Shown piece after piece: positions 1-11,367 of a DNA stretch of 64,000 bases (position 1 is the stretch's first letter; every line of letters begins with the position of its first letter). The translations under genes were made by a program, and so were the position numbers. This DNA comes from Heterobasidion occidentale (Eukaryota > Basidiomycota > Agaricomycetes > Russulales > Bondarzewiaceae): assembly GCA_039111635.1 (NCBI GenBank), contig JBCAQO010000006.1, positions 1,302,001-1,366,000 on the forward strand. Reading direction: 5' to 3'. The notes under the pieces are model-generated. The model did no database searches. It worked only from the letters and a program-made list of their open reading frames with translations, and was not told the DNA's origin.

Positions 1-704
1 TGCGAGGATAACGGCATCTGAGCTTGGTGTTCAACCATTCTAGGTATCATAGCAGTCTCATTTCGCCTCTCAATTGAGATCGTGAGACGATCATATCTTC
101 ACAATCGGGCTTTTGACTTTACTCGTGATCTAGATGCTTTGAGAAGAGAAGCACAGAACGAGCCATTGAAGTTGAAACGTTGAAACCCTTATTAGTTCCC
201 GCCTGCTTGCGGCAACTCCCGCCCTGCTCCCCCGGATCGACAGCACGTTTTGTACTGCACTTGCACGCTGACTTATGGTTATGCGGAATAGTTATGCGGA
301 ATATCTACTTGTGACTCTCCACCAACCAGATTCCGGGCTGACAAAACTCACCGAGCGCATCAAATCCATTCGTTATGACAATAGTCAAAGATCAGTGATG
401 ATCAGTTGGAGACAGTCGTCTTACTGAAGAAACTTGCGAATCTGTATTCGATTCGCTGTTTATCCCAACTAAACAAGGGACGGATCACGGCCAATATTGC
501 ATTCACACAACAAACGAGAACACTACATATTCGTACACGACTATTGGACGAGCATCAGGATCTGCCACGACATATAGGAACAGCCCAAGAAATTCAAGAA
601 ATGCATGGAGGAATCCTACATAGTCTTCGACTCTTCTGCAAGCAAGACGATCCCATTTAGATCGGTTGTATCCTCACTCCTTCACGTCTGCACGATGCCA
701 CCAT
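1..704. other. No gene seen
   Basis: The open frames here are short and show no coding character, and I see no RNA gene. The right edge is the 3' side of the C2H2 gene on the minus strand. Confidence 0.5.
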
Positions 705-1424
705 TTAGCCACCCCTGGGCGCCTGAGGACAGCTCTTGGAGTGCCTCTTCAGCGAATCCTCGCGGGCATAAGTCTTGCCGCAATAGTGGCACTTGACCTG
801 AAAGTCGGAATGCAGGCTCTGCATGTGCCTCTGCAAGTCGTGGCGGCGGGCGAACGTGACTCCCGGGCAGTTTGGGCACGTATGCGGCGTGGATGAGGAG
901 GCATGGGAAGACGTCTCCTGGGAAGACGAAGCAGCACCTCCGCCGTAGGTGGAGGGGTAAGCATGGGTGCCTGTGTGCTGAGTAGGCATAGCCGTAGACT
1001 GCTGATGTGCGGGGGGATAAGAGCCGTAGTGAGAAGGTGGAGCTTGCGTGTAGCCTTGGTACGGAGCTTGGGTCTGTCCGTGCCCGTAGGCATATCTCTG
1101 CGAGGCAGCCTGGTAACCCCCATACACCGGTGGTGCTTGAGCGTCATTCAGGCTAGAAGGGTCCTGCGTGAACGGTAGAGGGTGGAGTACCACGGGATAT
1201 CCTTCCGCTATAAATTGATGTCAGCAAGTCAGCAAAATGAGAAGGAGGTAGGAAGTACCATGAGAATGGAAAGAGCCTGTTTGCTGCGATGAGGATGCAG
1301 GCGCTCCGGGAGTATTCCCAGTAATATAATTGGCCTGCTGGCCGGTCTGGGCATTGTGGGCAGTGGCGTATTGCTCTGAGAAAACTTTGTCAGACGAGCG
1401 GGAAGGATCGTTGGGGTTCTGCAT
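705..1424 (-). CDS. C2H2 zinc-finger transcription factor
   Basis: Probable DNA-binding regulator acting in the nucleus. Two exons (1424..1259 and 1207..705) joined across a 51-nt GT-AG intron give about 222 residues. The first two thirds are low-complexity, rich in Gln, Ser, Tyr, Pro and Ala, as in activation regions. The C-terminus holds two fingers: CPNC...HMQSLH (C-x2-C, then H-x4-H) and CHYC...HSKSC, whose last ligand is Cys instead of His. The linker between them is short. The protein ends six residues after the second finger. The start is the first ATG of exon 1. A second C2H2 gene with a similar YARxDxLKRH finger lies at 20587..21204. The target genes cannot be inferred from sequence. 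Confidence 0.85.
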
Positions 1425-2296
1425 TGTGTTCGAGAGGGTTGCTGAGCTGCTGGAGACTCAAGGGTTTAAGTGAAGTGCCTTTATACTCACCTCCGGAGCG
1501 ATACAGGGCAAGAATGACAGGTACAAGCGGCATCGGGTGATGAACGGATAGGTAGAGCGAGGTAGATGCATCGAATCAGACATGGCGCACATACGAGATG
1601 ACGATGGTCAAACCGTAGACATCCAGGGCAGATCTAAGACATGGTAAATGAATATCGAGCGGCCAAGTGGTCAGTGGATACGCATGAAACTCTTTTTGGC
1701 AACAAGGGCGCTGGTGAGTGTCCAGTTGTGATGCACCAACTCAGACGCGCTTCTGACCCAGCAAAGACAAACATGCTTCTTCGATTTTCGTTCCATCGAC
1801 GTCGTCCGGCAGTTAGACCTCCGTGCAGCAGTTTGGGCTCGCGCACTACGTCCCACGGTCAGACAGATCCAATTCTAATTGGACTCTGTATTTTGAGCGC
1901 CGCGAGCACCGACAATTGCAGCCTTGCCGCTTTCAACAGTCTGGCGTCGGGAGCTGCAGATCACACAATCTCAGTGCATGCAAAATTTTGCTGGCCAATC
2001 GAGTGTCTGCGATGGATTCGGTAAAGAATATTGAGGGGTAGTCCATCACGATGGTCTGCAGCACGGAATCCTTTGCGATCGATCTTGCGCGAATTTGGCA
2101 GGCGCCCCTGTCGTGGGCCACCACGCATCAATATTGTCAGTCGATGTCAAAGCGAAGCATCCTGACAAGACAATATGTTCAAGCTTCAAACACGCGACCA
2201 GAGGTTATGGAAAATAAAACGGGCAAGGAAAAATCGACAAAATTACCTACGAGTTTGGTGTGCGACACGTGCATCCGATCATGCTCATCGCCGGTA
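1425..2296. other. Intergenic, promoter side of the C2H2 gene
   Basis: Only short overlapping open frames are present on both strands. It probably carries the promoter of the minus-strand C2H2 gene and the 3' end of the next minus-strand gene. I recognise no motif. Confidence 0.4.
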
Positions 2297-3407
2297 TTAG
2301 GCACACAGGTTGCTCAGACACTCGTAGTCTAATTGTCTCCGCCATTCGTTCCGACCCTGGAGCAGCGGCGCAAAAGGAATTCTGAGGTCGTTGTTGACAT
2401 AAAGGTAATTGACGAAGGCCATCGGTCAGATATAGCCATGTACGTGAATTGGACATGAACCGTGAGAGATCGCTTGAGACAGTCATCGTTCATCGATTTA
2501 GGAGCTTTCACGGCAATGCATCTGAAGTGGCGGACAAGTTGAGCGTGGCGAAAAGGGGGAATGATGGTACTACATGTACCTCCTCGGACACGCTGGGTTT
2601 GTGTAGAGCTCGGGGAACAGGTTAGAGCTGCATGAGGAATAGAATATACCGTCTGTATGATATGATACATATCGTGCAGGAGAAGCTGAAGCAACAATCA
2701 TCGGCGGATTGTCGGTTGAAGTCCCTGTGGCACTTCCCAAGGTACCTGTCGACGGATGGAGCATGATCTCAGCTGTCCAGGAAGAACAAGACAAAAAAAC
2801 ATTCACGATACAATAATCACTACGTAGACTTCCAGGAATGACGTAAAACGGTTGCCTTTTACATGCACGAAGACGGCGTAAATATATGGACCCACAGTTG
2901 CCAAAATTGTGAGGCGATCTTGGGGGTCTGATCGAGCGAGATGATATAGATGCGCTCCAGCGGATGTGTGAAGGCCATTTGGAGCGACACAAGCCTCTTC
3001 TAGGAGACGACCCGCCTCGCGAGTCGCTGGCAATCGGAGGTTACCGGGCTGAAACGGATCCTGCAATATTGTGCCTCGTATGTGACCGATCCGCTAATTA
3101 GACCGGGAACCCGATAGAGAAGACAAACGTCTACCACAACCCGCGGCATCGCGAGCGATATGCACTGGCCAGTGAGGGGAGGGCAAGATCGTTGAACGCC
3201 GCATAGGTATCCCACAGATGACTCGGAGTCCTGTCCACCTGTCTGTCTGATAGTGGCACTTGGATGAAACCAGTTACGTTGTATCGTCGAACAGGCCATA
3301 CCGAGACAAGCAAGCTGGAACACAAGCTCTGAAACGATTTCAGCATCAATGAGAACGGCGAATTCATCTTCGTAGACGTGAACTAGCCTGTAAATTTTTG
3401 ACGGCAT
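2297..3407 (-). CDS. Putative multi-exon hypothetical protein
   Basis: I do not recognise this protein. The minus strand shows a chain of coding-like segments separated by plausible GT-AG introns. It starts at an ATG (3407) followed by PSKIYRLVHVYEDE, then a segment containing HLWDTYAAFNDLALPSLASA, then one with LYHLARSDPQDRLTILATV, then AEIMLHPSTGTLGSATG, and it ends with QGRNEWRRQLDYECLSNL before TAA. No signal peptide or clear membrane helix is visible. The junction between the second and third segments does not keep phase in my model, so either I missed a junction or the gene is damaged. It would share a roughly 290-bp divergent promoter with the phosphatase gene at 3702. Confidence 0.4.
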
Positions 3408-3701
3408 AGCAGCGGCGAACAGACGAAACACTGTAGCTGGAGCTCCACACCTGAGTACAGAATCGAGGGGTCGCGACACCATATGGCAGTCACTAAAATT
3501 TGGAAGTTGTGTGGATAGCAGAAATGGAGAGATGGTGTTGATAACGTTGATCTCCGAGTTGAAAGGTGCAAATCGCACGGAAGGCTCAACGGCGGACGGA
3601 CGGCGGACGGACGGCGGCACGGCGGCACGGCAGCACGGCAGCACGGTGACCGTGGGTGTCTCGACTGGGCTTTTCCCGCCACACTCGACTTGACTCATTG
3701 A

Positions 3702-5044
3702 ATGGCTCCCTTCGACCTAGATGCATGCATCGAGCAACTGCTCCGAAAACAACTCCTCCACGAGGCGCTCCTGCGTGAAATATGCGAGAAGACCAAGGAG
3801 GTCCTGATGCGCGAGTCAAATGTCGTTCACGTTAGTGCGCCAGTGACCGTGGTGGGCGACATACATGGGTGCGCAGCTTTTCGATCTTTCACATACTTAC
3901 CCTGATAATTTATCAACTATCAAGACAGTTTTACGACCTTGTAGAGATCTTCCGCATAGGTGGTTATGCTCCACACACGAATTATCTGTTCCTCGGTGCG
4001 TGTGCTCCGTTCGTCCATCTCACACCTAGGTCCGACTGAACTTCGCAGGTGATTATGTTGACCGAGGGCTCTTTAGCGTTGAGACGATATCTCTCCTGAC
4101 ATGTCTCAAGCTACGCTATCCTGACAGGGTGCAGCTAATCCGAGGCAATCACGAGTCGAGAGCTGTTACTCAGGTGGGGAGGCATATCTTCTCATGAGAA
4201 TTCCCATGCCTGACATTGAATAGACCTACGGATTTTATACTGAATGCGTACGAAAGTACGGAACGTCAAGAGTATGGACATACTTTACCGACATGTTCGA
4301 CTTCTTGACACTATCCGTTGTCATTGATGACCAGATCTTCTGTGTGCATGGTGGTGAGTGCAAGGAGGCTGCCCGTTTTCTTCGCGTTAATTACAAATCC
4401 GGCTCTCTTCAGGTCTGTCACCTTCGATACATTCCATAGATCAGATCAAGGTCGTTGACCGATTTAGAGGTCAGTCAAACGTCTCGATACTCGCTTCCGT
4501 AATTAACGACGACGTCTCGATTAGAAATACCCCACGAAGGTCCTATGGCTGACCTGGTGTGGTCTGATCCAGATCCAGAAAAGGAAGATTTCGCAATATC
4601 TCCTAGGTTCGTGCATCTCCCGATCCTGTGTACCGCAGGCTGATCATAGGCCCGGGGCTCCTGAAGGGGCGCAGGTTATACTTTTGGCTCCGGCGTTGTG
4701 CACAAGTTTCTAGAAACCAATAACATGTCGCACATCCTCCGCGCACATCAGTTATGCATGGAGGGATACGCCTCCTTGTTCGATAGACACCTCTCTACAG
4801 TGTGGTCTGCCCCAAATTACTGCTACCGGTGCGGGAACTCGGCCAGCATACTTGAAGTGGGCCCTGGAGGCACAATGTTTTTCAATGTCTTTGAAGCAGC
4901 TCCAGAGAACGAAAGAGATGGCCCTATGCACCAGGCTGCCCAGAACGCTGGAGGGAAGGTAGGCCATCACTCAGTCGCCAATTACATGATATTAATGTGT
5001 CTCCTTCCCACCCCGCCACGAAGCTGCCGGAGTATTTCTTATAG
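3702..5044 (+). CDS. PPG1: PP2A-like Ser/Thr protein phosphatase, PPG1 type
   Basis: Catalytic phosphoserine/threonine phosphatase of the metallophosphoesterase family. Eight exons (3702..3868, 3925..3995, 4049..4173, 4224..4353, 4413..4469, 4525..4606, 4667..4958, 5024..5044) give 314 residues in one unbroken phase. All family motifs are present: GDIHG, GDYVDRG, RGNHES, the HGG loop, RAHQ and [11 protein letters not shown]. The wording matches yeast Ppg1 better than PP2A, PP4 or PP6: [31 protein letters not shown] in two exons, and [10 protein letters not shown]. The 21-nt last exon supplies LPEYFL, restoring the YFL C-terminus that is methylated in PP2A-type enzymes. Reading through the last intron would instead give a longer, unlikely tail. 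Yeast Ppg1 works with the Far complex in glycogen storage and mitophagy control. Confidence 0.93.
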
Positions 5045-5380
5045 AGAGGGGGCCTTCACACACGCTACGATCACTCACGATGATGTTACGAGTATTTTTA
5101 CGGGGTCGGAAGCCAATGAAGCAGTATTTGATTCCACAGTAGGCTTGGACGGGCGCTAATTCCCACACATTGTCATGGTGAGAAGTTCTCTGTGTAACCT
5201 CTGACGTCCCTGTCAGAACCAACGTGCTGACAAACGTTGTTGGAGATAAGACTGCTGGAGGTGGGAATGTCAGCGCGAATATGAGCATTAGCCGTATGCA
5301 AGATGAGAGACAATGCCACACCGGGATTTGACCGTCCGAGAAGGACTACTGAACATGCTATGTACCACAAGGAAGGTCAA
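5045..5380. other. Convergent 3' ends, no gene seen
   Basis: The short stretch between the stop codons of PPG1 and of the CRAL-TRIO gene must hold the 3' UTRs and polyadenylation sites of both. Confidence 0.5.
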
Positions 5381-6955
5381 TTATGCTTTCGCCCGTCTGA
5401 TCATCAACTGGTGAGAGCGAACAAACACCGGGTGAGTTAAGAATCTGGCCCAGTGCCATCTTTGACTCCGCGCCCCAACATAGCATAACGCTAGGAACAA
5501 GCAAAGGCCGAACACCAATGGCGTTTTCCACCTCTTCCACCAGAGAATTGTAAGTGTTCTCGCAAGATCCCGCTTGCGCCGGCGCCCGTGATGGAGGTAT
5601 GGTATCGAAGACCCTGACGCTGGGGCATGGGGGCTGATAGGGTAACCGAAGAACGGGTTGTACCGTGACCTTGGGGAGATCCGCGGAGCAGCGGCAAAAT
5701 TCGGCGGTGGAGATGGGCGGTGCGCATCTGTGTGTGAAACTGTTCGCCCGTCTAAAGAAGGCGGTGAGGGTTCATCAAGTATGGTGACGATGTTTGTCAC
5801 GTCCTTTAGCTTTGGAAGCTGGCCTCCATATTCTGGATGGATGGATAAACCATGAAAGGAAAGGCTTCGTAGTAAGTCAAACCGGCCTACCCTGAGGAAG
5901 TGATGAAGTCGGGACTACGTCATATAAACCCTTCATGGTCGGGAATAGCACCTTGGAAAGTGCAGGTTCAGGGAGAATGCGCCTGCGATGATGGACCGTA
6001 AGCTCTGACTCTTGGGCGATTACTGACGAAGAAATCCACGCACTTGACGAGATTCCATAAACTTGCATGGGTCCATGAGAAGTTGATCATGAAAACTAGC
6101 CAAGAAGGCGGATGTCAGAGAGATGGAGCTGAACTATGGCATGACCAGAAAATGATACCTGCAGCTAGCATTCCTGGAAAGCGGGGGACAATTTCTCGGA
6201 TATACCACTTTAAAAGATCAAGATTCTAGAAGTTGATAGCGGGCATCATCAGAAACTATGAACACGAGTCAGGTAATGCGTGGAACACCTACAATGTTCC
6301 GCATGGAGACATCCTGCATATCAACTATAAGGGTATATTGCAGGATAGGACGTCTTCCCCCGGTCCGCATTTCAGAATTAATGTCCTGTAAGTGTCCACG
6401 CAAAGTCTCAATTACATAGATAAGGTAGCCTTTCGTGGAATCGGATGAATCGTTCAGGCTGGCAAGGCGGAGTATGAGCACAGGTCGACCAAATGTATCA
6501 CTTGTGGGCGGGGCCAGACAGTAGATAAGGTCCAGTGGTCGATTAGTGGGTGGCTGTCTTGGAATATTGGTCAGGCGCCAAAGGATTGTGGTACGCATCG
6601 TTTCCAGCGCAAACGCACTCGTGAACTTGTGCCTCTGATAAAAAGGGTTAACATCGTTCACGGCAAACAGGCCTTCTACTTTCCATTCACCTTCAACATA
6701 CGAAAGACAGAGCCTGTAGTTCAATAGTAATCATCAAGTCGTGTATGAGAGCGTGCTTGAAGATCATTTACCGACATCCTGTAACCATTCTCTTGCGCCT
6801 TTCACATCCTCCGGATCGATTTCGAGTTCATCTACGACATTCGGCAGTATCTGGTCAAGCAACGTCCTCTGTAAGGACACTACTAGACTCGAGTTTTCGG
6901 ACCAGAGGGCATATAATTGTTCATTATTGGCTTGGAGTGAAGCAGACATATCCAT
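5381..6955 (-). CDS. CRAL-TRIO (Sec14-like) protein with C-terminal membrane anchor
   Basis: Likely a lipid-binding or lipid-transfer protein held on a membrane. Seven exons (6955..6772, 6713..6691, 6634..6293, 6225..6159, 6095..6044, 5982..5891, 5832..5381) give about 403 residues in a consistent phase. The N-terminal helical part ends in FRMLKRHKF, with LK and RH on either side of the exon 2/3 junction. The CRAL-TRIO core follows, with LQYTLIVDMQDVSMRN (core strands) and LKWYIREIVPRFPGML, then SLPQEYGGQLP, matching the usual end of the fold. After it comes a Pro/Ser-rich stretch, a basic GRRRKRD patch and one hydrophobic segment, PLVFGLCLFLALCYVGA. Exon 2 is only 23 nt. The tail-anchored layout suggests ER or another organelle membrane; the ligand is unknown. 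Confidence 0.87.
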
Positions 6956-7736
6956 GTGTACTGAACGACTCGGACAACGTCAAGGGGGAATGGCCGCGTC
7001 GTACTTGCTAGGGAAAACATGCGACGATGTGTCTACCCTAGCATAAGGTTAGGGGTTGACTGCATCAACAGCGATTCACCTTGCCCCTTCCTTCTCCAGG
7101 TCCCAAAAGTCGGAGTGCCTCAATCGTTGTCTGAAGCTAAAGCACAGTCTCCTCATGTGTCAAATTTTCTCAAGCTGCATCCGTACGTTTGGTATCCGAA
7201 GTGTCGTTAAAACGGTTGAATTCAACAGTTTATCACGGCACATCGCTAGAGATGAATAACATAACAACCTCATGACGTTCAACGTCCATCTCTCTACTTG
7301 GTGACGATCCTCGACGTCTTCATTCGACAACGCTTTTCAATCGGGGTAAGTGTGCATCATGATCCACGCCAGCACCCTATCGCCGACCCGGCCGGCTGAG
7401 AGATGAAGCCTCCAGCCTCTTCAAGCCTGGTCATAACACACCGGACGATTTCATCATTAGAATCCGACGAGCCTTGAGGTCTGCATCCTTCTTCTTGACT
7501 GCCGGATACCCCACGGGCAACCTTCCATCTCTTTGCGGTTAAATGGTATGCGCGAGCGCCTATAGTATCAAAATTGCTCATGTGACAGTGTTAGATGTTG
7601 ATCTTACATTAGGCAGAATAGACGGGGCCGTAGCAAGCCGACAAATCGTTCAGCCGTAAACTCGAATGGGACATGGACATTTACCACTGTGCCATAAGTA
7701 GCGGAACCTTGCGTCTTGGATGACATCCATCCCCGT
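6956..7736. other. Divergent intergenic region
   Basis: It separates the CRAL-TRIO gene (-) and the FAD monooxygenase gene (+), so it should contain both promoters. A 74-codon minus-strand frame at 7357..7581 has an ATG but no recognisable homology. Confidence 0.4.
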
Positions 7737-9584
7737 ATGAGTGCAGGGGAAATGGTAAGCCAGAAGTCTTCTCACTCTCCACTCGCTCCCATGAACGTAG
7801 GCCAACTTGATGAACGTTTACAGGGCTCTTCGATATCGTCTCGCGAAAATCAAAGCTTGAGTGTAAGACAGCCAGTATAGCTTTGGTCCCCGTGCTGACG
7901 GGAAAGAACTTTGAACAGGATGATTCAATTCGTGTGGATCGGAAGGCGGCTCTCTCTCTTCATATTGTTATTGTAGGCTGTGGCATCGGTGGCCTGGCAG
8001 CTGCTCACTGTCTCGGACGAGTGGGGCATAAGATCACGCTCCTGGAACAAGCTCCTGCTATCGGCGAAGTAGGGGCCGGAATTCAAGTGACACCGAATGT
8101 GTCTCGTTTGCTCAAGCGATGGGGAGCTGGGGATCGTCTCGATAAGCTAGGTGTTCGCCCGCTAGGGTTTTCCTTTCGCAGATGTGAGTCACATGTACCT
8201 CAATCTATCCCAGCTATTGATCGCCCTTTCCGCCCAGATGAGAATGGGGAGGAGGTGGGGTGGTCCGCCCTAGGAGACCAAATGATAAAGGATCACGGCG
8301 CTCCTTATTATCATCTCCACGTAAGTCTCATCTTCCTCTGCACATCAAGGATAATATTAAATGCGTATCCAGCGTGCCGAGCTCCATCGCGTTCTTTCCG
8401 ATCTAGCCCTTCCCTATGCTACCCTTCGACTCAATTCTCGTGTAGTTTCACTTGACCCATCAACAGCAACATTGATACTACAGACTGGAGAAGTGATTAC
8501 CGCAGACTTGATTATCGCAGCCGATGGTGTTAGGAGCATGATTCGAGAAGTCGTCATTGGTGGTCCCGATAAACCAATGCCGACTGGTGACGCAGCATAT
8601 CGCGCAGTCATTCCTACGACAGAGATGGCTAAAGATCCGGACTTAAAGCCATTCCTTGACACGCCACAAATGAACGGCTGGATGGGTCCCAATAAACACG
8701 CCATGATGTACAAAATTGTACGTATCATCGATCAACTACTTGAGTTAGTCGGCGTCATTGACAACAACCACACAGCGTCCTACAGAATGGAACGTCGTGT
8801 TGATACATCCAGACCGAGGCTCCACAGAATCATGGACCGCAGAGGGTGATGTCGAGAAGATGCGAGAAGAGTTCAAAGAATTCGAGCCACGGTATGTGCT
8901 TTCAGCCGATGATTCCTACAATGATTCGAGAACCGTTCCAGCGTTCGAAAGATATTGAATCTAGTGGAACAAACGATGGTGTGGAGATTGGTCGATCGTG
9001 AACCCTTGAGTAAATGGGTGCACGAAGATGGAAAGATAGCACTTATGGGTGATGCTTGTCACCCTATGCTTGTAAGTGTGTCGGCATATGCTTCTGAACG
9101 AGAACTCAGACATGATTATACAGCCGTATCGAGCCCAAGGGGCAGCCATGGCTGTGAGTAACATGATCTCATCGGATACATATCGCTCAAGCGAAGATTC
9201 CTGCTATAGATTGAGGATGCAGCTGTCCTAGGTGTCCTTCTATCACATTTATCCGAACGCTCGCAGCTGCACCCTCTTTTGTTGGCATACGAAAAGCTTC
9301 GTTACCCTCGAACGACTGATACACAGCTTTCATCACGGCTTAATCAGAGGATTTTTCATTATGAGGACGGGCCGGAGCAGGAAGCACGCGACGCTTCCAT
9401 GCGTGAGGCCATGCTGCAGACTTCCAAGGATGGTGGCGCCGAGACAGTTGCGGCGGATTACTCTGGCAATGCGAATCAGTGGGCTGATAAGCGGAAGAAC
9501 TTGGTGCAATTCAGCTACGATGCCGAGCTGGAGGCAGAGAAATGGTGGCAGGAGATCGGGCGAAATAGAATCCTTTCGAAGTGA
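7737..9584 (+). CDS. FAD-dependent monooxygenase, salicylate-hydroxylase-like
   Basis: Aromatic-ring hydroxylase of the PHBH/salicylate hydroxylase class using FAD and NAD(P)H. The core exons are (up to) 8183, 8238..8320, 8373..8717, 8776..8891, 8942..9071, 9124..9153 and 9210..9584. Visible motifs are the Rossmann GCGIGG with the acidic end LLEQ, the AADGVRS motif, and GDACHPM for FAD ribityl/phosphate binding, followed by PYRAQGAAMA and IEDAAVLG. The N-terminal exon is uncertain: no ATG lies in frame ahead of the Rossmann fold, and I join a small exon MSAGEM (7737..7754, followed by a good GTAAGC donor) to an acceptor between 7824 and 7919. The substrate is probably a phenolic, fitting lignin-derived aromatics, but this is inference. 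There is no signal peptide, so it is likely cytosolic. Confidence 0.87.
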
Positions 9585-10158
9585 CTGACGCAGGATGACC
9601 AGGATTCGAACGATGTATGTATGAATGGTTTAGATCTGTGAATTGTAAGGCGCTCTCTTCATAGCTCCTTGTCTATAATCATTGACTTTTCATGCCAAAG
9701 GTTTTTGTCTTTCCAATTTACAAAGCTATTTTCCGTTGCAGAATCGAGTGACTCGTCGTACCCTGATTGCATAGAGTCTGCATAGAATGTGACAACTAGG
9801 CCTGCATTCCGCGACAAATGCGGCTTTTCATATGCGCCAACACGTTGTCCGACAGCCATCGTTGTATTATCTCACAGCAGTGGAATTGAGTACCGGTCTA
9901 CCTTGCACGGGCGGGTACTTCCAGCTTCCCGTCTCTGCTCAAACAAGGTCTGTCTACAATAACATTCCGATCCCGGTCTCAGTTTGCGTCATGTTTCGCA
10001 TTCATAGAGTCCAAATTCTGACAGTTTTACTCTGCTGCCAGCCTGCCCGTCGCGTTTCGAACTGGCTAATGTACTCATCGACTCTTCTCGTATAGCTTTG
10101 TCCCTCACTTGTACAGAGACCTCGAGCACACACATCCTGTTGCACTATATCACCCAAC
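9585..10158. other. Intergenic, no gene seen
   Basis: It contains the 3' end of the monooxygenase gene and the likely promoter of the next plus-strand gene. Open frames are short and unconvincing. Confidence 0.45.
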
Positions 10159-11038
10159 ATGTCATCCCTCGATATCAACGCCGGCGTTTCTTTAGAAAGC
10201 AATGACGCTGGTCGTCGTCTCTCCAACAACGGCGATGATTCTGAACCGACGGAAGAGTCTTACTACAAGTATCCCAGCGGGCCTGGTCATCGCTCTTCAC
10301 GAACTGGACAAGGTAGTCTCAGCAGTCTCCTACGACAACAGACGTCCCAACAATCACCTTGCAATGAGTGGCATCCTTCACGTCAATCCCTCCCGGTGGA
10401 TGCCCTTCATGACGATATCATGCCTTCCCACATCCACGGCGACCCAGAGTCCCAGCGTACTCGGTTCACTTCTCTCCCATCCTGGAACACTCCTGATCCT
10501 GCTTCGCCTGTACCCTCGCCTTCCACTTGCATGCCTCATCGTCCAACACGCCCACGCTTTCCCCATGTAGATAGCGAGTATATTCGCCGCGCTGTGGGAA
10601 ACATGCGTCCATCGGGGGGCCCTATGATCTACGAGGATGGGCACGAGCACGAGAATAGTGAGAGTGGTTATTTCGGTCTAGAGAGGGCAGTGGGACAGCC
10701 GGTTGGCATGTCCTCGTGGGCATGGCCGGGATCGAGGGAAACGGAGCCAATTGCAGGGTCAGGTGCGATAGCCAAAGGGAAAAAGGTCACCTGGACAACC
10801 AACGAGAAGGCGAAGGCGAGAACATCGGCCCCACGAGAGCACGGTTTTCTGCCTGAGAACGAAGAGGCTCGTCCTGATAGTACGTGGATTCTCAAGCAAG
10901 GTGGTCCTATAACTGACGAACATCATAGACTATGGCGGCCCATGGTACGAGTCAGCTATCGACCTAGATGATCCCTCCTATGCGGAAAATGAAACGGACA
11001 TGGATTTCAAGAGCAGGGAGCAGCGTCCTGGAAAGTGA
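10159..11038 (+). CDS. Hypothetical, mostly disordered protein
   Basis: I do not recognise a family. Two exons (10159..10879 and 10929..11038) joined by a 49-nt GT-AG intron give 276 residues. Composition is rich in Ser, Pro, Arg, Glu and Gly, with HMP-like Pro/Ser runs and few hydrophobic stretches, so most of the chain should be disordered. A basic patch, GKKVTWTTNEKAKART, follows residue 200. The C-terminal exon reads YGGPWYESAIDLDDPSYAEN, the most conserved-looking part, and rules out the longer read-through end. There is no signal peptide or membrane helix. Upstream is the monooxygenase; downstream is KTI12 after about 330 bp. Confidence 0.7.
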
Positions 11039-11367
11039 TCGTACAGTCACCGACTCACCTCTGTAAAGGGTCTACCGAAATGGAGATATTTTGATGATTT
11101 GTGACTATATTTCGATGGCTGCTGATTGTAAGACTGCTGGTTCTGGTGTGCTGTCAGGATGATAGATGAACTTTGACAAATGGACGTATTTCGTTCAATT
11201 TGAAAGCTGACGGTGCCTGCGACACGACTCTGCGACACGTCGCAGACGCGTCTGTATGACCATCACATGACTCGCGTGACCGACCGACCAACTCCTGACC
11301 GTACCGTCAAACCATCACAGTGTCGGAAACAAAGGCCAATTTGCGAGCCCAAAAACATTCAAGCTCC
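11039..11367. other. Intergenic, KTI12 promoter side
   Basis: There is no gene. It contains the inverted repeat listed separately at 11230..11245. Confidence 0.5.
11230..11245. promoter_or_regulatory. Perfect inverted repeat in KTI12 upstream region
   Basis: Seven-base arms CTGCGAC and GTCGCAG are separated by AC, about 120 bp before the KTI12 start codon. The inner 12-mer GCGACACGTCGC recurs exactly at 36133..36144 in the eL39/FKBP2 promoter. A binding site is inferred, not shown. Confidence 0.35.

Noticed and set aside
3000..3698. A 232-codon minus frame upstream of PPG1
   Set aside because: It reads through better-looking introns and includes a promoter-like PSVRRPS low-complexity stretch. 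The exon chain listed at 2297..3407 is more plausible.
7357..7581. A 74-codon minus frame between CRAL-TRIO and the monooxygenase
   Set aside because: It starts with ATG and is open, but has no homology I can name and no flanking exons.
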